Shown piece after piece: positions 30,393-33,737 of a stretch of 33,737 nucleotides of DNA. Below the pieces are notes generated by a model. The model had not been told where the DNA came from, ran no database searches, and worked only from the letters and a program-made list of their open reading frames with translations. Source of the DNA: CAZLNO01 sp964561005. Lineage in GTDB: Bacteria > Pseudomonadota > Alphaproteobacteria > Kiloniellales > Rhodovibrionaceae. Positions within the stretch are counted from its first letter, which is position 1, and the number at the start of each line of letters is the position of its first letter. Made by a program: the position numbers and the translations under genes. The stretch is taken from NCBI GenBank assembly GCA_964561005.1, contig CAZLNO010000031.1, forward strand, positions 1 to 33,737, in the 5' to 3' direction.

Positions 30393-32069
30393 TCAGCTTT
30401 GCTGCTGGTAGAGCCAGGTTCGGATGATGGAGACGGCTTCCTCCGGATGCTTGTCCACGATCTCTCCGATCTTTCGCACCGAGGAGGCGCGCACGCGGCC
30501 CTCGACCCGGTTCAGGTCGATCATGTGCTCGGAGTCCTCGTCCTCCTCGATGCCGAACTCCGACAGCTCGGGTCCGGCGACCGCGGGCGCACCGGCGCCG
30601 GCCGGGCCGGCGAGCGCCGGCTGGCCTTCGGCCGTGATCTGGCCCTCGGGCGAGCTGGGCTGGGTGGCCGGGGTCTCCAGGATGCGCGAGACCAGCGGGC
30701 GGACGACCAGCAGCAGGATGAGGACCGCGACAATGCCGAGCACGAGAAGCTCGGCCGCGCGCATGAGCTGCTCCACGCGCAGGCCCAGGAAGCGCGTGGG
30801 CTCGGCCGGCTGCAGATCGGCGGTCGGGTCGGCGAAGCGCATGTTGATCACGTCGAGCTGGTCGCCGCGCGCCTCGTCGAAGCCGACGGCCGAGCGGGCC
30901 AGGGCCTGAAGCTGCTGCAGCTCCTCCTCGGAACGCTCCTGATAGACCCGCTCGCCGGCCTCGTCGGTGACATAGCGGCCATCGACGAGGATCGCCACGG
31001 ACAGCCGCTCGACGTGGCCGCCCTCGCTCACCCGGGTCTTCACGGTCTTGGAGATCTCGAAGTTGGTCGTCTCTTCGCTCCGGCTGGCTTGGCTGCGGGC
31101 GCCCGGCTCGCCCTGGCCCTGCTGCGCCTGGTCGGCGGGCAGGTTGTTCTCGACCGTGACCTGCTCCTGGTTGCCGCCCTCGACCTCGCTCTCCGTCTCC
31201 TCGACCTCCTGGACGGAGCGGGCGACCTGGCTGTCCGGATCGTAGATCTCCGCGTTCTCGGTGACGCGGTCGAAGTTCATCTCCGCCGCCACCTCGGCGC
31301 GCACGTTGCCGGGGCCGACGGAGCGCTCGATCAGCCGCTCCAGCGTGCGGGCCAGGCGCTGCTCGTAGTTCGCCCGCATCTCCTGCGTGGTGACCGTGCC
31401 GCCGAGCAGGTTGTCCGCGTCCCCGCCCCGCGCCAGCAGGGTGCCCTGCTGATCCACGATGGAGACGAGGTTGGGCTGCATGTCCGGCACGGCGGAGGCG
31501 ACCAGGTGCTGGATCGACAGGACCTGCTCCTTGTCCAGGCGCCGGCTGCCTTCCATCAGCAGCACGATGGAGGCGCTGGGCTGCTGCTGTTCCCGGCTGA
31601 AGAGCTGGCGCCGCGGCATCACCAGGTGGACGCGCGCCTGCTGCACCCCGTCGATGGCGCGGATGGTCCGCGCCAGTTCGCCCTCGAGCGCGCGCAGGTG
31701 GTTGATGTTCTGCACGAAGTTGGTGGTGCCCAGGCCGCTGGACTGGTCGAAGATCTCGTAGCCGACCGAGCCGTCGTCGGGCAGGCCCTTCTCGGCCATC
31801 TGCAGGCGAAGCTGGCCGACCTGGCTGGACGGCACGCGAATCTGCGAGCCGTCCTGACTGACGACATAGGGCACGCCCTGCTTGGACAGCTCCGAGATGA
31901 TCTGGCCGCTGTCCTTACTGCTCAGATCGGCGAACAGCAGGGCCATGTCCTCCGAGGCGAGTTGGCTTGTCAGGTAGATGAAGAACGCCAGAATGCCGGC
32001 CGCGACGGCGCCCATCGCGGCCAGACGCGTGGGTCCGAGACTCTTGAGCGTGTCGAGGAAGGTGTTCAC
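30393..32069 (-). CDS. fliF: FliF flagellar MS-ring protein
   Basis: FliF forms the membrane MS ring on which the motor and export gate assemble. The 558-residue protein has helix 1 (about 18-36), ring-building motifs with L-F-A-D-L-S-S-K-D and G-L-P-D-D-G-S-V-G-Y-E-I-F-D, the conserved R-A-L-E-G-E-L-A-R-T-I and A-R-V-H-L-V-M-P, and helix 2 near 443-465. The cytoplasmic tail ends in the FliG-binding segment around 530-553. The start is GTG at 32069 because M-N-T-F-L-D-T-L-K-S-L-G is the family N-terminus. In Caulobacter the C-terminal region of FliF also serves as ClpAP turnover signal. It is first in the long minus-strand operon and has a CtrA-type box 90 bp upstream. Confidence 0.97.
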   Translation of the reverse strand: MNTFLDTLKSLGPTRLAAMGAVAAGILAFFIYLTSQLASEDMALLFADLSSKDSGQIISELSKQGVPYVVSQDGSQIRVPSSQVGQLRLQMAEKGLPDDGSVGYEIFDQSSGLGTTNFVQNINHLRALEGELARTIRAIDGVQQARVHLVMPRRQLFSREQQQPSASIVLLMEGSRRLDKEQVLSIQHLVASAVPDMQPNLVSIVDQQGTLLARGGDADNLLGGTVTTQEMRANYEQRLARTLERLIERSVGPGNVRAEVAAEMNFDRVTENAEIYDPDSQVARSVQEVEETESEVEGGNQEQVTVENNLPADQAQQGQGEPGARSQASRSEETTNFEISKTVKTRVSEGGHVERLSVAILVDGRYVTDEAGERVYQERSEEELQQLQALARSAVGFDEARGDQLDVINMRFADPTADLQPAEPTRFLGLRVEQLMRAAELLVLGIVAVLILLLVVRPLVSRILETPATQPSSPEGQITAEGQPALAGPAGAGAPAVAGPELSEFGIEEDEDSEHMIDLNRVEGRVRASSVRKIGEIVDKHPEEAVSIIRTWLYQQQS

Positions 32070-32159
32070 GCGTGCGTTCCGCCTCGCTGTAACGACCCGT
32101 CGGGCAGGGCGGGTCGGAGTCGGCCCCTGTTTTCGTGCCGAACTCTAGGGGTCTCTGAG

Positions 32160-32174
32160 TAAAAGCGTCGTTAA
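32160..32174 (-). promoter_or_regulatory. CtrA-type box upstream of fliF (one mismatch)
   Basis: On the minus strand TTAA, 7 nt, TTTA (plus-strand TAAA 32160-32163 and TTAA 32171-32174) matches 7 of 8 consensus positions and lies 90 bp before the fliF GTG. CtrA control of the fliF operon is established in Caulobacter; here it is inferred from motif and context. Confidence 0.48.
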
Positions 32175-32247
32175 TCGACGGAAATTTTTGCCCACTCGCT
32201 GGAGTGTTGGTGGCGGGGTGGCGAACGTGTCACACGGTGAAAAATGA

Positions 32248-32272
32248 GGCCGGGTCCTGTCGGGACCCGGCC
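32248..32272 (-). terminator. Rho-independent terminator of sciP
   Basis: GGCCGGGTCC (32248-32257) and GGACCCGGCC (32263-32272) form a perfect 10-bp stem with a 5-nt loop. On the minus strand the stem is followed by TCATTTTTCA, giving a short U-tract. It sits 31 bp after the sciP stop and isolates sciP from the fliF promoter. Confidence 0.8.
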
Positions 32273-32303
32273 GCGAGACGGCGCACGAGGGGGCTTGGCG
32301 AGG

Positions 32304-32558
32304 CTATTGCGCCGCCTCAACCTCGCAGTCGCCATCCCCGTTGCGTCGATACTCCTGGAGGCGGGTGGTGCGCAGGCCGCGCATGCCGTGGTTCTCGATC
32401 AGCCGCTGCCAGGACAGGAACTCCTCCACCGAGAGGGAGTAACGGCGGCAGGCCTCCTCCAGGCTGATCAGGCCGTTGCGCACCCCGGCCACGACCTCGG
32501 CCTTCCGGCGGACCACCCAACGTTTCGTGTCCGGTGGCGGCAGGTCGTCGATCGTCAT
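32304..32558 (-). CDS. sciP: SciP, CtrA-inhibitory DUF1153 protein
   Basis: SciP is a small helix-turn-helix protein that binds CtrA and blocks activation of CtrA-dependent promoters. The product has the family core: I-D-D-L-P-P-P-D-T-K-R-W-V-V-R-R-K-A-E-V, then G-L-I-S-L-E-E-A-C-R-R-Y-S-L-S-V-E-E-F-L-S-W and L-R-T-T-R-L-Q-E-Y-R-R. I chose the ATG at 32558 (84 residues) because GGGAG lies 5 nt upstream and the family starts here; in-frame ATGs at 32612 and 32621 would add 18 or 21 non-conserved residues. The acidic end after Y-R-R is variable. It stands alone between flgE and fliF with its own promoter region and terminator. Confidence 0.93.
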   Translation of the reverse strand: MTIDDLPPPDTKRWVVRRKAEVVAGVRNGLISLEEACRRYSLSVEEFLSWQRLIENHGMRGLRTTRLQEYRRNGDGDCEVEAAQ

Positions 32559-32680
32559 TGGTTCTCCCGCCGGCCCGACCGCGGATGGTTTATCGGGACG
32601 ATCAGACTCCATCGGAAACATACCCCATCTGAATGACGTAGACCCCCGTAAAAACCGAGATTCACGCTAATGTCGCACTT

Positions 32681-32695
32681 TTAACAAACTGCTAA
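32681..32695 (-). promoter_or_regulatory. CtrA-type box upstream of sciP (one mismatch)
   Basis: TTAA (32681-32684), 7 nt, CTAA (32692-32695) matches 7 of 8 consensus positions, 122 bp before the chosen sciP start. CtrA-dependent transcription of sciP is known in Caulobacter; binding here is inferred. Confidence 0.45.
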
Positions 32696-32848
32696 GTCCG
32701 AGGGTTAAAGATCGGTCGCGAAACGGTTAACGGGCGTGAGGGGCCGAGGTCTGTCCCGCGTCGCGGGCATTGGGGCTGGCCGCGGACTGATTTGCGGGAA
32801 AGTTGCAATGCTTTCGACGAAAATACGAACTAAGGCGACCGCTTCTTG

Positions 32849-32889
32849 CCCTCGCCGGCCGGACGCGGTGCGCGCCCGGCCGGCGAGGG
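32849..32889 (-). terminator. Strong hairpin after flgE, no U-tract
   Basis: CCCTCGCCGGCCGG (32849-32862) and CCGGCCGGCGAGGG (32876-32889) form a perfect 14-bp stem with a 13-nt loop, 21 bp after the flgE stop codon on the minus strand. The bases after the stem (CAAGAAGCGG) are not U-rich, so termination would need Rho or rely on the stem; RNA-end protection is an alternative. Confidence 0.55.
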
Positions 32890-32910
32890 GGGAGGGGGGA
32901 AGATCAGGCG

Positions 32911-33737
32911 TTACCGCGTGGCGTTGGTGATTTCCTGCAGCATTTCGTCGGAGGCCGTGACCACGCGCGTGGAGGCGGAGTACGCCCGCTGGGTCTCGAT
33001 CATCTTGGTGAACTCGGTCGCCAGATCGACGGTGGAGCGCTCGATCGCGGAGGGGGCGATCTGCCCGGCGGCGCCGACGCCCGCCTGGTTCAGCAGCACC
33101 TCGCCGGTGTCCTCGGTGGCGGCGAAGACCGTGCCGCTGCGCGCCTCCAGACCGTTGGGGTTGTTGAAGGTGGCGACGGGAAGCTGGAAGATGTCGCGCC
33201 GCTCGCCGTTGGAGAAGTTGGCGGTGACGAGGCCGTCCTCGCCCACGCTGACCCCGGTGAAGTTGCCGAACTGCAGGCCGTCCTGCGAGATTTCGTTGAT
33301 CTGGAAGCCTTCGGGGTTCTCGAAGGAGGTCAGGCCGTCCAGCAGGCGGTCGTTGACGTTCGCCTCGGCGCCTGTGATGGCGCCGTCACCGTCCTGGTCG
33401 ATATCGCGCGGCGTGCCGAGATTGAGCGTGATCTGGGTCGGCTGGCTGGCGTCGCTGCCGCCGGGGACCGCACCCAGCGTGTTGTCGAAATCGCGGCTGA
33501 AGTTGAGAGTCAGCGCAAGTTCACCGTTCGTGTTCGGACTGATCGCCGTTTCGCGCGGCGTGTTCAACAGGTTGTTGTTCAGATTGCCGCCGATCTGACG
33601 GATCGAGCCGTCGCCGGCGAACTCCACCACTGTCGACAGCCGCGAGGTCTCGGTGAACTGTGGGTCCGTATCCTCGCTGCCGAGGGGATCGCGCAGGGTC
33701 ACATCGAACTCGCCGTCACCGGTCGTGTCCAGCTTGA
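32911..33737 (-). CDS. flgE: FlgE flagellar hook protein, 3' part, with EF-hand loop
   Basis: This is the C-terminal part of a hook protein; the frame stays open to the window edge, so the start is missing. The end V-D-L-A-T-E-F-T-K-M-I-E-T-Q-R-A-Y-S-A-S-T-R-V is the conserved axial-protein coiled coil, preceded by N-P-N-G-L-E-A-R-S-G-T-V-F-A and F-S-N-G-E-R-R-D-I-F-Q-L-P-V-A-T-F of FlgE. The outer-domain region contains D-Q-D-G-D-G-A-I-T-G-A-E (33364-33399), which meets every key position of a calcium EF-hand loop, and a weaker related segment D-T-T-G-D-G-E-F-D at 33703-33729. FlgF or FlgG is excluded by the hook-type sequence before the tail, though not with complete certainty. Confidence 0.9.
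   Translation of the reverse strand, partial: KLDTTGDGEFDVTLRDPLGSEDTDPQFTETSRLSTVVEFAGDGSIRQIGGNLNNNLLNTPRETAISPNTNGELALTLNFSRDFDNTLGAVPGGSDASQPTQITLNLGTPRDIDQDGDGAITGAEANVNDRLLDGLTSFENPEGFQINEISQDGLQFGNFTGVSVGEDGLVTANFSNGERRDIFQLPVATFNNPNGLEARSGTVFAATEDTGEVLLNQAGVGAAGQIAPSAIERSTVDLATEFTKMIETQRAYSASTRVVTASDEMLQEITNATR

Larger units (their letters stand above)
32559..32910. other. sciP promoter region and flgE 3' region
   Basis: This 352-bp gap between the flgE stop and the sciP start has no gene I can support. Nearest sciP it is A+T-richer, with three TTAA words (32681, 32704, 32727), a CtrA-type box and a GATTC (GANTC) at 32659-32663. Nearest flgE it is very G+C-rich and holds a long hairpin. 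Confidence 0.6.

Overview
The window is G+C-rich chromosomal DNA from a motile alphaproteobacterium, most likely a Rhodospirillales-type lineage such as the Azospirillum/Rhodovibrio/Kiloniella neighbourhood. Three things point there: ctrA and sciP (the DUF1153 family), the Caulobacter-type flagellar regulator flbD, and a cheA-cheW-cheY-cheB-cheR cluster whose CheA ends in a receiver domain, as in the Azospirillum Che1 cluster. I saw no rRNA, tRNA, CRISPR array, insertion sequence or prophage.

Layout. (1) 277-3010: clpS-clpA, the N-end-rule adaptor and the AAA+ unfoldase of ClpAP. (2) 3043-3735: a two-gene unit with a small membrane protein and a G+C-poor Cas2/SinR-like small protein. (3) 3907-11000: metabolic and accessory genes: a CaiB/BaiF (racemase-like) protein, a FemAB-like acyltransferase, a 57-codon small gene, an orphan periplasmic solute-binding protein, a NylA-like amidase and a fused iron-type ABC permease. 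(4) 11137-16965: the chemotaxis operon cheAWYBR. (5) 17333-20194: divergent ctrA (minus) and fliI-fliJ (plus). (6) 20218-32069: a roughly 12-kb minus-strand flagellar array read from right to left: fliF, a small unnamed gene, fliG, fliH, fliN, motA, flbD, flhA, flhF, flhG and a FliK-like gene. (7) 32304-33737: sciP, then the 3' part of the hook gene flgE, which runs off the right edge.

How the parts fit. CtrA and its inhibitor SciP are encoded beside the flagellar genes. Intergenic TTAA-N7-TTAA-type sequences (perfect or one mismatch) lie 74-122 bp before the start codons of the 57-codon gene, cheA, ctrA/fliI, fliF and sciP. The simplest model is one CtrA regulon covering chemotaxis, the export ATPase and the MS-ring/C-ring operon, with FlbD as the second-tier sigma-54 activator and FlhF/FlhG setting flagellar number and place. 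ClpA may belong to the same story, because ClpAP removes FliF in Caulobacter.

The most interesting item is the 102-residue protein encoded between fliF and fliG. Its basic N-terminus is followed by a C-terminal segment that repeats the FliG-binding tail of FliF (D-x-H-P-x-E-A-x4-R-T-W-L in both). Other points of interest are a canonical EF-hand loop inside the hook protein, a perfect 21-bp inverted repeat between motA and flbD, non-canonical GTPase motifs in FlhF, and the G+C-poor Cas2/SinR-like gene.
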